From positions 553,334 through 617,333 of the forward strand of contig GG745338.1 of assembly GCA_000151295.1 (NCBI GenBank): a stretch of 64,000 bases of DNA, written 5' to 3'. The stretch is from Allomyces macrogynus ATCC 38327 (Eukaryota; Blastocladiomycota; Blastocladiomycetes; Blastocladiales; Blastocladiaceae). The notes below the pieces were generated by a model. The model did not search any database and was not told the origin of the DNA. It was given only the letters and a program-made list of their open reading frames with translations. Numbering within the stretch: position 1 is the stretch's first letter; each line of letters opens with the position of its first letter. The position numbers were made by a program, and so were the translations under genes. Of the stretch, positions 54,352-64,000 are shown piece after piece.

Positions 54352-57300
54352 TTACGCAGCAAAAACAAGCAAGAAAGGCAGCCCAACCAAGAGCCCGAGC
54401 ACTGCAATTGCCGTCCCAGCGATAAGGACGATGGCAACGACACCGCGCCACCGGGCCCCATCCTGCCAAAGCCGCTGCACCGACACAAACGGCGCCGAAC
54501 TCGGCAGCCGCGTCGTGAGGGGCGGTGCCGTGGGTGTCGCGGTCGCGGCCGCTGGCTCCTCTGTTTCGGTCGGCGCCGACGGCGCGGTTGGGCGGCGCAC
54601 GGGTGTTGTAACCTTGCCAGGCGACACGGTGAATTTTTCCGTGACGGACAAGCGTGACAGCGAGGTCGACGGCGATACGGGCCGGCTAGGCACAATGACG
54701 GCGGGCGCCGTCGTGAGCATGCTCGCGGTTGGCTCGGGCTTGGAAGGGCCTGACGACGATGTGGGAGGAGGAGTCGTGAGTTCCGAGAACGGACGGGACG
54801 GCCGTGGTGGCCGCGTGTGCCTTCTCGGAGGTGGACTGTCGAGAGCGGGTTTCGGCGCCGTCATTTCGGGTCGTGCATGCCGCGCTGGTGTTGGGCGCAC
54901 TTCAACGAGTTCAATGGGCTCCGTCTGGCTCGCCGACTGGGATGTTGAAGGTGGATGGCGTCGTGGCGGCGGGGGCAGAACGGCTGAAGGAAGACCGGCA
55001 ACGGGTCTGGAAGTCGGATCGGACTGAACCGCGCCGATCTGACCTTGATTGCTCGAGGCCGAAGGCGAGGAAATCCTGGCTCCCATGACAGCCAGGCCAG
55101 CAGCCTTGAGCGAGCTCCGTTGCCTGCGCGGTGGCGGCGGTGGAAGCTGGTCAGTCACTGGAGCAGATGTCACCGCGTCGGTTGCGGTCTGAGCCAGGGG
55201 GTGAGGTGCAGACGTGGTTGCGCTGCTCGACGGCGATAATGGAGGAGAGGGAATCAACGGCATCGGGTCGACCTTGGCATTGGTTGCCGGATCCGTCGAG
55301 TCAATTGACGGCGCCAATAACGAGTGGCGGCGCGGCGCGTGAGACGCGCTAATTGCCGCGGCCAACGCAGCGCTCTTGAATCGGCTTTGACCGCGTCGCG
55401 GCGGCGGTGGGAGTTTCTCGCTCATGGGCGGTTCGACCAATCCAAGAGGTTTGGCGTGTGTCGGCGTAGAGTCGTGCTCAGCACCAGGCTCTGCATGCGG
55501 GACATCGAGTGGATCGGGGAGACGCGCAAGCGAAGTCGTCGCGGTTGCAGATGCCGTGACTGCTGTCGAAGGGCTGGCCGTGGTAGCAAGTGACTCGGCC
55601 GACGGGGCCGTGACATGAGCTGCGGCAAGTGCTGTGAGTGCCGAGGACTTGAGCCGACTCTGGCCACGTCGAGGTGGAGGTGGCAGCAGGTCCTCGGAGC
55701 TCGTGCCGAGCGGTGCAATGCTCTGGGTCTTGCTTGGTTGCGCGGCGGGGATGCTGGCAGCGTTCACGAGCGGGATCGAGGAAGTTGGCGAGATGATCGA
55801 GGGACTCTCATTGCCAACAGCGTGACCAGCGTCGTCGTCGTCGACCCGGAGCGAATCAACCGTGTCAAAGACGCGAATCGGCGGAAGCTGCGCGTCGTCG
55901 AGGTCCGTGGACGCAAACGAACCGGGCTCGCTGTCTGGGCCGATGCACAACGTCAGTGCAGGGCGAGGCGGCCCCTCAATCTGCTGATCCAGCGCCGTGT
56001 CGACGTCATCCGACTCCACCGACGTGTCGAGCTGCGCCCGCTTGCGCTGTAGAAGCCGCATCGCGGCCATGACGGACTTGATCCGCGCCGTTGGCGCGCC
56101 AGCCGGCGGCTCCGGCCGCAGCGGCGCAGGTGGTTCATATGCGTGCGGGGATGCGACGACGTCGAGCATGGGAGGTGCGCTGTGATCCGGATGGACGCCG
56201 CCAAAGTTGAGTTGAGTCCCGGCAGATGCCGCCGGTTCGGGCGCGTCGGTTGGTGGTGCCGTGAGCTCGGCGACTGGGGCAGAATCGGACTGCACGAGCG
56301 TGGTCATCGGATCCAGTGCTGCGACCGCATCTTGTGCGACCACTGTTTCGTCTTGCGGCACAGCGTTCCCGACCGCATTTCCAGTCATATCCGCGCGCTT
56401 GCGCTGCAATAGCCGAATCGCGAGCGCGACCGACTTGATTCTGTTCGTGCGCGGTTCCGCCAACCCCGGAAGTGCCGAATCGTGGTCTTCTTGAGCGACC
56501 GGTTGGGCCGGCGACTGCGGTGGCAAATCGAGCGCGGGCAACGATTCCTTGACCTCGGGCGATGGGGGTCGCGGGACCGTGCCGTACAAGTCCAAAACAT
56601 CCGAGAATAGTGAGCTGTCGCCCGTGCTGCTTGACAAAGCGGGCGACGCGCTGCCGTCCGAAACCTCGCTGGTCGCGTAGGATGGCGACGGGAAATCGAC
56701 GGAGATTCCCTCGACGGCGTCGTGGATAATGCTCGGTCGAGTCACATCGCTCTCCAGAGCGGACAGCACGGCAAGATCGTGCGCTTGCAGCGCCGGTGAC
56801 GGCGACGGGAGCGGTTCGGCAATTTGGACGATTTCGTGCGCAGCCGCTTCGGCAGCTTGGGTGAGCGCCGAGGTCGTCGCGGTCGTGGACGTGGTCGTGA
56901 CGGCAGTGGTCGTCGTGGTCGTGACGTGCTGGTAGCGGATGGGCTGCAACGCGTGTGCATTGGAAGCCAACGCCAAGCCGGTCGGCTCGCTTTCCATCGG
57001 CACCTTGAGATCGGGCTGTGAAGGTGTCTTCGCGGGCACTTTAAAGTCGTCGTTGGACCCGACCGACTCGGCGACGTGCACAACAACCGCGTAGTCGCTT
57101 TTCAGCTGTGTGCCCACACCCGGCTCGCTCGGCTCCGGGATCGAAATCGCAACCGGCGCCAAGTCCTCCTCATCCATCAGGTTCCCAGGTAATCCGTCAA
57201 ACCGGATCCTGGACGGCGGCCGCGGGCGCGGCAGTGACCCGTACGACGTGCGGAGCGGCAGAGGTGCATCGTCGTCATCCACGTCGTCCCACTCGGCGCC

Positions 57301-60300
57301 ATCCCCGACGGACGACGCCGGCGACGAGCCCGTCGACAGAACAGGTTCGGACGCTGCGCCGGGTTTTGGCCGCACCGTCGGCGCGGAACTGCTGCTGCCG
57401 CTGCCGGCTTGGTGCGTTTTCAACAGCCACGCGAGGACAGCGTGCTTGGTCGATTCATCGTGGTCGAGCTCGGCAAAGTTGGACGAGGCCGATGACTTCA
57501 TGGGCAGCGGCGCGGGATCATCATCAGGCCAAAGAGATGAGGCAGCTGGCGCGTCGAGATTTGGTGCTGGAACGCCGGGCTCGTCAGGCCGCGGTCGCAG
57601 AAGCAATGGCGGGCGCTCAACGCCGTCGCCGGGCTCGCTGGTTTCTGGGATGGAAGGCACGAGTTGCGACGCGGTGCTGAACCGGTCAAACGGCGCGTCA
57701 TCAAACTCGCCCACCGGCCAGCTGTAGTGCGACGCGGGCGCGAGGTGGAACGGGTTTTGCTCGACGAGATCGGTCGGAGTCGTGGGCGCGTGAGTCGACA
57801 GGTTCCACGACGGCAGGCGAGATGGAAGCGAGTCTTCCGGCCCAGCTGGACGCGGCGCGAGCGTGGCCCCGGCGCCCTGTTCGCTCTCGGCCAGCCGCGA
57901 ATCCTTGCAGTCCATCATGGCCGAGGCTACGAGCGACGAGTCGCGATCCGGGATGAACGGCGGCGACGATTCCGAAAAGTGAGTTGCGAGCGCGTCGCTG
58001 AGCGATGGCGCAGGACGTGGCGTTTCCGAATCGGCGTCCGAGCCGGCTGTAAGCGGGGGTGGCGTGACATCGTGGTCCGCCGGTCCCAATAATGAAGCGA
58101 GCGCGTTGCTGAGCGAGGGCACAGGAAGCGGCTTGTCCAAATCGGTTTCCGAATCGGTAACGAGTGGTGGTGGCACGACGGCGTGATCCGCCTGCACCAA
58201 TGCTGCCAGGGGCGCGTGATCGAGCGCCGGTGCAAGCGGAGACTTGCCCAGACTAGTTTCCGAGACGCCGGCGGGTCGTGATGGCGCAACGCCGTGGTCA
58301 GTCGGCACCGACGCAGCCGCGGCAGCGCCAAGCTTCTCCTGCTTGCGCTTCTGCTCGAGCATCGACGCGATCAACGACTCGACGCGCTCCGGGATCACGG
58401 GCCCGCTCGTCTCGTCGACGCCATACATTTCCATCCCCCACTTGGCCGTGTCTGTCGCTAGGTACTGGTCGTCCCACTTCACGCGGCCGAAGTGCTCCTC
58501 GGGCGAAATGACCGTTGCAGCCGGCTCGGCCGGTTTTTGCAGTGCCTGCTGCTTATGCTGTTGCACGAGCATCGACGCGAGCAGCGAATCGACGCGCTCC
58601 GGAACGACGGGGCCACTGGTCGTGTCGGCACCGTAGTGCTCCATGCCCCACACGGCGGTCGGCGTCGCCAGGTACCCGGTGTCCCACTTGAGCCGCCAAA
58701 AATGCTCGTCCTGCGCAATGTGGTTGGTGGAGAGCGTCGTTGTGGTTTCGGCCGTGGTCGTCACCTTGGTCACAAGCACGTAGTGCGCGAGCTTTTGCTC
58801 AAGCGCGTCCGGGTTGAGTGCGTGCGGCGGTTCGGCGGGCGACAAGGTAGGCGACGGTGGCGGTGGTGGCGGCGGCAAATCGAGGTCATCATCCCATGAA
58901 GAAATCGACGAGCTGGACGACGCCAGCAGTGCAAGGTTGGATGGCCCGAGCGATGCGGACGGTACGGTCGGTGGTGAAAGTGCGTCGTGAACCGCATCGG
59001 ATCCAGCAACCGACGAGCTGGGCGATTCAAATGGCATCGGAACGGACGGCGCGATCTGCAGCGGCAGCGGTTCGGCAGCGGCAAGCACCTGCTGCTTCAG
59101 CTTTTGCTCGAGCATCGAGGCAATCAGCGACTCGACGCGTTCCGGGATCACGGGTCCACTGGTCTCGTCGATGCCATAGTGCTCGAGCCCCCACTTGGCC
59201 TCCTCCGTCGTCAGGTACGCGTCGTCCCATTTCACGCGGCCGAAATGCTCCTCGGACGACAGGTGCACGCCGGCCGGTTTCTGCAGCGCCTGCTGCTTGC
59301 GCTGCTGCTCGAGCATCGAAGCGATCAGCGAGTCGACGCGTTCGGGGATGACGGGGCCGCTGGTCTCATCGACGCCGTAATGCTCGAGTCCCCACACGGC
59401 GGTCGGCGTCGCCAGGTACCCGACATCCCATTTCAGTCGCCAAAAATGTTCGTCCTGCGAAAGGGAGGTCGTGGACGTGGTCGTCGTCGTTTCGACTGTG
59501 GTCGTGACGGTGGTCATGAGTACGTAGTGCACGAGTTTCTGCTCGACCACGTCCAAGTTGAGTGCCTGGTCGACGAGTAGCGGCGGGTCGACCGCGACCG
59601 ATGCGGGCGAGGGCGGCGGCGTCTGCGGCAAAAACGGGTCGAGATCCCAGCCGTCCAGCGTCGACAGGCTGAGCGGTGCCGAAGGCGCATCAAAAGAGCT
59701 GAGCGAGGGGGTCGTCGTTGACGGCGAGCTCGTCTCCGCAACCAGCTTCTGCTCCTGCTTGCGCCGCTGATCGAGCATCGACGCGATCAGCGAGTCGACG
59801 CGGGCCGGAATCACGGGCCCGCTGGACTCGTCGAATCCATAGTGCTCCATCCCCCACCGACACTCAGTGGTCGTCAAGTAAGTCGTGTCCCACTGCAACC
59901 GCCAAAAATGATCCTGGCGAGACACGAGCACGGTCGACTCGGTCGTCGTCGCCTCGACGGTGGTCGTGATCGTCGTCATGAGCATGTACCGCACGAGCCG
60001 CTGTTCGAGCGTCGCCAGGTCCTGGTCGTGGTCGTCAGCAACCGGATCGAGTGCAGGCGACGGCGGCGGCGTGCGCGGCAGGACGCGCCAGTCGCCATCG
60101 TCGTCGCTGTCGCTGTCGCTCGACCACGAACTCGTCGAATCGGATGTGGCCGACGAGGCGGACGAGGGCACACGCGGGTCGTCCACGATCATTGACGTGG
60201 GCCGCGGCACGAGGTCCGGTGCAATCACGGGCTCCGGCGCACCGGGCCGTCTTCGGCGCAAGCCGCTGGCCGGGTCGGCTGTGGCCCAGGCCATGGACGA

Positions 60301-61577
60301 AATGGGCAGTATCATGGCGTGCGGCGGGCGCACAACCGGTTTCGGTTTCGGCAGATCCTTGCGCTTGCGGTGCCGTCGCGGCGGGCGCGAGGCATTCGAG
60401 TCGAGGTACGAAAACGGAATGACCTCGTTCGACGGGCGCGGGTACTGTGCCCACCACCACGAATCGTCGCGCGACCACGACGAATGGGACGACCAGGAAG
60501 TAGTCGTCGTCGTCGACGTGATCGACGTCGTGACCATTTGCCGCCACGCCCAGCGCTGGTGTCGCTCCTCCATTTCCGTCAAGATCGCGTGCATTGCCCA
60601 CCAACGCTGCACGAGCAGGCGCAGGTCCTCGGACACGGGGCCGGGCGCGACGATGTGTCCGTTCGGCCCGGTATGACAGTGCCACGGCTTTACGCGGCCG
60701 ATAAAGTGCACGATGCGGATCGTGTCGCCGAACGCGCGCAGCGCTGGGATGCACATGTAGCTTTGGCTCGGCGTGACGTTGTCGGTGAAGGGCAGGTGCA
60801 GCGCCGGGTTCGCGCGCCACGTCGCGCCAAAGAACTGGTTGAGCAGGCCCTGGTCACCGCCGTCGAGCGACCCGTGCGCGCGCAGTTCGGCCCGGAGCGC
60901 GTGGAACGTGGCCAGGCTGGGCTCAATGACCATGACGCCCGAATTGAACTATGTCGGTCATCCCGCCGGTAAGCAAAAAGACGCAGTTCATTCCTTCATT
61001 CATTATGGTCAAATCAACACCAACCATATCGGGCCATCCAGCATCGGGTGCGGCCGACAGCTGCGCACGGTCGAGCAGGCCATCAACGTTGCGCAGAACG
61101 AGGGTATCGGCGTCGAGCAACACGACGCGGTCGTACTGGACCAGTGTCCAGGCGCGCAGCTTGGTAAACGACGAGCGCAACTCCGAGCGGCCCCTCAGAA
61201 GCGCCAGCCGCGAGTCGTCGACGCAAATCGGGTCGACGCGGTGCATATGGTCGAACGCAGCGGCGAGACGGTCGCGCGATGCGTCGGTAACGTGGTTCGT
61301 GTACAGCACGGCGAGCGGGAACTTGGTGTCTGGGGAGGCGAACGCGTGCGGCCACGATTGATCAATTTGCTGGTCGCGGTTGACTATAAATCCAATTTTG
61401 CCGACTTGATCACGGACCCACAGCGCGTAAGGACGTGGCGAGGACGAGCGCGCCCTCGACATAATTGTCGGACGTCAAGACCGTGACAAAGGCGCGGCAC
61501 TGGGCCAAGGACGGCCATGATGCGCTCTCAGAAAGTTGCCAGTCATCGCCGTCGGATAATCGTGAAATGGATCCCAT
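54352..61577 (-). CDS. Giant glycogenin: GT8 domain, W/Y/G repeats and C-terminal membrane anchor
   Basis: Exons 61577-61418, 61329-61025 and 60948-54352 splice in frame (GT-AG, introns 88 and 76 bases) to 2353 residues; yeast and animal glycogenins have about 330-620. The GT8 domain has AFVTVLTSDNYVEGALVLAT, VVLLDADTLVLRNVD (metal-binding DAD, residues 126-128), FNSGVMVIEP, SLDGGDQGLLNQFF and IVHFIGRVKPWHCH. This enzyme self-glucosylates a Tyr to prime glycogen. Five copies of EHFxRxKWDxxYLxT, each followed by WGxExYGxDETSGPVIP and ERVxSLIASMLEQ, lie at about residues 500-1030. They resemble the W-Y-G-D element by which glycogenin tails bind glycogen synthase (my inference). Further repeats are RIKSVxxAxRLLQRKRA (two) and LPPPPRRGQSRxKSxAL (three). 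The last 30 residues (VVAIVLIAGTAIAVLGLLVG, then LPFLLVF) form a tail-anchor-like membrane segment. Confidence 0.85.
58330..59910 (-). repeat. Five-copy W/Y/G motif region inside the glycogenin gene
   Basis: Repeat starts near 59908, 59455, 59256, 58713 and 58506. Copies 2 and 3 and copies 4 and 5 form pairs separated by a short linker. Three Val/Thr-rich linkers (EQKLVHYVLMTTVTTTVETT type) precede copies 1, 2 and 4, so the block grew as a larger unit of about 750 bases. Very similar codons suggest recent duplication or conversion. Confidence 0.8.
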
Positions 61578-62404
61578 GGTTGGACGGCGGGCGCGGAGCC
61601 CGCCCACCGCGCCGGCAACGCGAGTTGGCAGGCGCGCCGGGAAGCCGTGATCGCGTGCAGCAAGTTGCTGCCAGTGACCGGCTCGTTGAAGTCGGAGTTG
61701 GTGCAGTTTGCAAAGTCGCGCGGATGAAGCAGGCAAGGCTGCTGCGGTCAGTGTGGCGAACCAAAGTGTGGGATGCCATGCACGAAGGCTGTCAAACCGA
61801 CATCAACAGCGTGCTCAAGTCCGAGAGAAGGCCTGGGAGGTCTGTCCGTGAAGCGTCTGCTGCCTGAGCGTCCCTCGTGGGCACCTCCTCGCACACGTGG
61901 GCCCCGGGCCTGCTGCGCCAAAATGCCAAACTCGTCCAGTCTTCTGTTTGCACGCTCTTCTTTCTGCCTGTGCACGCCATAAGCACCTTGTCGGCGGCCG
62001 AACCCTTTCCATTCTGCTCCCTTGCCGAACCGTCCACGCCGCCTCGCGGCGCCACCGGACCCAACGACGCGACCGACAGCAGCGACAGCAACAATGCAAT
62101 CGCACGGCTGACGTTGCTTTTCGTCGGAACGGTGCGGATCGCGATGGACCGCCCATCCAGCCCAGCCGCCACAAGCCCAAACTCTTGGCACGCCCCCCTT
62201 CAACACGCGTCTTGTCCAACTTTCGCGCAGTGCAAAGTACCAGCACGCGTCTTGCCAGCATGCATGCTCGTTTCTCCACCCACCACCATATTCACCATCA
62301 TGCCGCGCGCGGACCGCGTATAAATACCGCCCGGCCCCGCGCGCGAGTCTGGACTGCGTCTCTCTCCCCACCGGACCCAAGACCACCAATCGCCAACTAC
62401 CATC
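61578..62404. other. Divergent intergenic region between glycogenin and C2-domain genes
   Basis: Frames cross it on both strands but show no motif. It carries the promoters of both genes, including a TATA box close to the C2 gene. Confidence 0.45.
62319..62326 (+). promoter_or_regulatory. TATA box of the C2-domain gene
   Basis: TATAAATA in a GC-rich setting (GCGTATAAATACCGCC), 86 bases before the ATG at 62405, leaving room for a leader of about 50-60 bases. Confidence 0.6.
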
Positions 62405-63320
62405 ATGAGCTACGAAGAGGACAGCTACGAGGCCGGCATGCGTCGCCACAACGAGGAGCTTCAGCAAGTGATGCAGGCCGAGCAGGACCTGATTCGCATC
62501 CAGCAGCAGCAGGCCGCCATGAACGCCGGCTACTTGCCGCCGCAGCAGCCGTCGGGCTACGACGCCGGGTACGGCCCGATGGCACCACAGCAGCAGTACT
62601 ACGCGCCGCCGCCGCAAGACGACTCGTACTACGCGCCCGCCGCCGAGCCCCAGATCGGCCCGCTCCAGGGTGTTTTCATTGAGATCCGTACGTTGTTTTC
62701 GGAGTCTTGGCAGCAACTCGGCTGAAAGAACGCGTCGGACTGGCAGAAAAATGTGTTGGACGACGACGACCGCTCACCGCGCGCATCTCCCGACCCGGCT
62801 GTTCTCTCTCCACGTAGTCGAGGGCCGCAACCTGAAGGACGTCGAGGTTCTCGGCGACATGGATCCATATGCGCGAGTTGTTATTGGCGACCAGGACGTG
62901 CGCACGCGCGCGCACAAGGACGAGGGGTGCAACCTCTTCTTCAATGACACGCTCGAGGTGGCTGTGACCGACGGCGTCGAGGAGATCATCATCGAAATTT
63001 GGGACTCGAACAAGTACAACATTACGGGCGACACGATCGTCGGCACGACGCGCGTGCCGCTCTCCGACCTGCGCAATGGCCAGTTCCAGGACCGCTGGCT
63101 CGAGCTGCGCGATGAGGACGGCGAGTCGGCCGGCGAGCTGCACGTCAAGTTCACGCCGCGCACCGTAAGTTTTTGACTGATGGCTGCCGGTGGAGAGTTT
63201 TCATACGTGTAGAATCTCATCGCGGCGCGCTCTCGCTTTGTAGTAAACCGCCGCGTGCGTCGCGCGTCCTACCGTCCTACGGGCCGGCGTTGGATCGCGA
63301 ACCTTTCGGCGTCGACGTGA
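62405..63320 (+). CDS. C2-domain protein with Gln/Tyr/Pro-rich N-terminus
   Basis: Exons 62405-62687, 62818-63164 and probably 63213-63320. The first splice (CC|GTACGT ... CACGTAG|TC) joins IGPLQGVFIEI to LEGRNLKDVEVLGDMDPYAR in frame, which is the start of a C2 domain. FNDTLEVAV, IEIWDSNKYNITGDTIVG and LSDLRNGQFQDRWLEL complete one domain with the Asp residues of a calcium-binding C2 site (GDMDPY, WDSN). The N-terminal 90 residues carry a helix (HNEELQQVMQAEQDLIRIQQ) and a YYAPPP-type tail. The second intron could instead end at TTTGTAG (63242), putting a TAA directly after the C2 domain. The likely role is calcium-dependent lipid binding; no subfamily was recognised. Confidence 0.7.
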
Positions 63321-63755
63321 GGTGGAGGAGACGACGCTCTGGATGGTCGTCTAGTCGTCGTGTACAGATATCAACATGGATTGCATTTTTTTTTTCGAGT
63401 TGCAAATCGAGCTTTGATTAGTTCGTGTCGTTGGTGGTTGGCCAGAACGCGTTTCGGTTTGACGTGGAGGCATCCTGCTGCTGCGACAACGGATATTTCT
63501 CCATGACCACCCTCGTCAGCATCCTCTCCGCGTCCCCCGGCTCGAGCCGACGCGGCCGTTTTTGACGCGGCTGGCGCGCCCGAAACATGACAGAGCGCGC
63601 GGCACGGCCACTGCGAGTCCACCACGTCGTGCGCCGTCGGTGTACGCGATGCTGAAATAAAGTGACGCGCGCAACCACTGGATTTTATCTGCCGCACTCG
63701 CCCTCTCTCTCCTCTGCCGATCCTCCCCACCGACCTCCACCGACCTCGCCTCAGC
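63321..63755. other. Intergenic region, C2-domain gene to the last gene
   Basis: Contains a poly-T run at about 63388-63395 and a C/T-rich leader directly before the next ATG. No gene was seen. Confidence 0.45.
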
Positions 63756-64000
63756 ATGAGCGACTACTACCCCCATGACCGCCGCGACGAGCAGTACTCG
63801 GACCCGTACGCGATGCGCGGCAGCGACCCTACCCGCGGCTCAGTGTCGTCGATCTCGAGCTCCACCTTCGGCCGCGACCATCATCAAGCGCCCGGGTCCG
63901 GCACGCGCGACGTCTTCGGCGGCATGAGCGGCCCGCAATCGCTCGGGTCGGACGGCTCGAGCGGCACCGGTCGCGACGTTCCGCATTCGGCCGCGTTCCA
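63756..64000 (+). CDS. N-terminal part of an unidentified protein (runs off the window)
   Basis: ATG in a C/T-rich leader context (CTCAGCATGAG) opens 81 codons to the end of the window: MSDYYPHDRRDEQYSDPYAM followed by Ser/Gly-rich sequence. Tyr/Asp-rich disordered starts like this occur on fungal chitin or glucan synthases, but 81 residues are not enough to identify it. Confidence 0.5.
   Translation, partial: MSDYYPHDRRDEQYSDPYAMRGSDPTRGSVSSISSSTFGRDHHQAPGSGTRDVFGGMSGPQSLGSDGSSGTGRDVPHSAAF

Noticed and set aside
53690..55027. 445-codon plus-strand frame
   Set aside because: Its second half is antisense to the glycogenin exon, its first half is low-quality sequence, and no domain is visible.

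Overview
This is a GC-rich nuclear window from an intron-containing eukaryote. It is most likely an early-diverging zoosporic fungus, and Blastocladiomycota is my best guess, by inference only. The pointers are a bifunctional fungal-type HIS7, a PalA/Rim20-ALIX BRO1 protein, CTK3, RAM1, a neuronal-calcium-sensor protein, glycogenin, and many short introns with GTACGT/GTAAGT donors. One assembly gap (N, 37737-38274) and a few single-base indels inside conserved genes mark it as a draft assembly.

Region 1 (1 to about 12.4 kb) looks foreign to the rest: visibly lower GC, repeat-rich and almost without intact genes. It holds the C-terminal part of a giant-virus-type protein kinase (1-612) and a broken repeat-rich fibre-like gene of the kind found in large DNA viruses (735-3390). 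A 159/160-bp minisatellite follows, then a decayed KDZ-type DNA transposase that still keeps two spliceable introns (5970-8292). Short tandem repeats, a scrap resembling the C-terminus of polinton-like or virophage proteins (10484-10807) and CCTAGG-rich repeats complete it. I read it as an endogenous-virus and transposon graveyard.

Region 2 (12.8-46.2 kb) is ordinary host gene space on both strands. It contains a membrane protein joined to a degenerate G-alpha-like domain (-), a Sel1-repeat protein (+), a Ser/Thr-rich coiled-coil protein (-), a frameshifted locus (+), an NCS-1-like EF-hand protein (-), CTK3 (+), RAM1 (-), HIS7 (-), a BRO1-domain protein (+), a coiled-coil protein cut by the gap (+), BRX1 (-) and a USP36-type deubiquitinase (+). 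HIS7/BRO1 and BRX1/USP are divergent pairs sharing short promoters. A dispersed repeat occurs at about 23.7 kb and 40.3 kb.

Region 3 (47.2-64 kb) has two tandem paralogues of a secreted double-psi beta-barrel protein with long Ser/Thr/Pro-rich tails (-), and a 2353-residue glycogenin (-). That glycogenin has a GT8 catalytic domain, five copies of a W/Y/G-rich motif and a C-terminal membrane anchor. A C2-domain protein (+) and the start of another gene running off the end (+) follow.

The strongest candidates for something undescribed are the membrane-anchored, repeat-extended glycogenin and the membrane-linked G-alpha-like pseudo-GTPase. The virus/transposon relic block, whose genes decayed almost only by nonsense changes, comes next.
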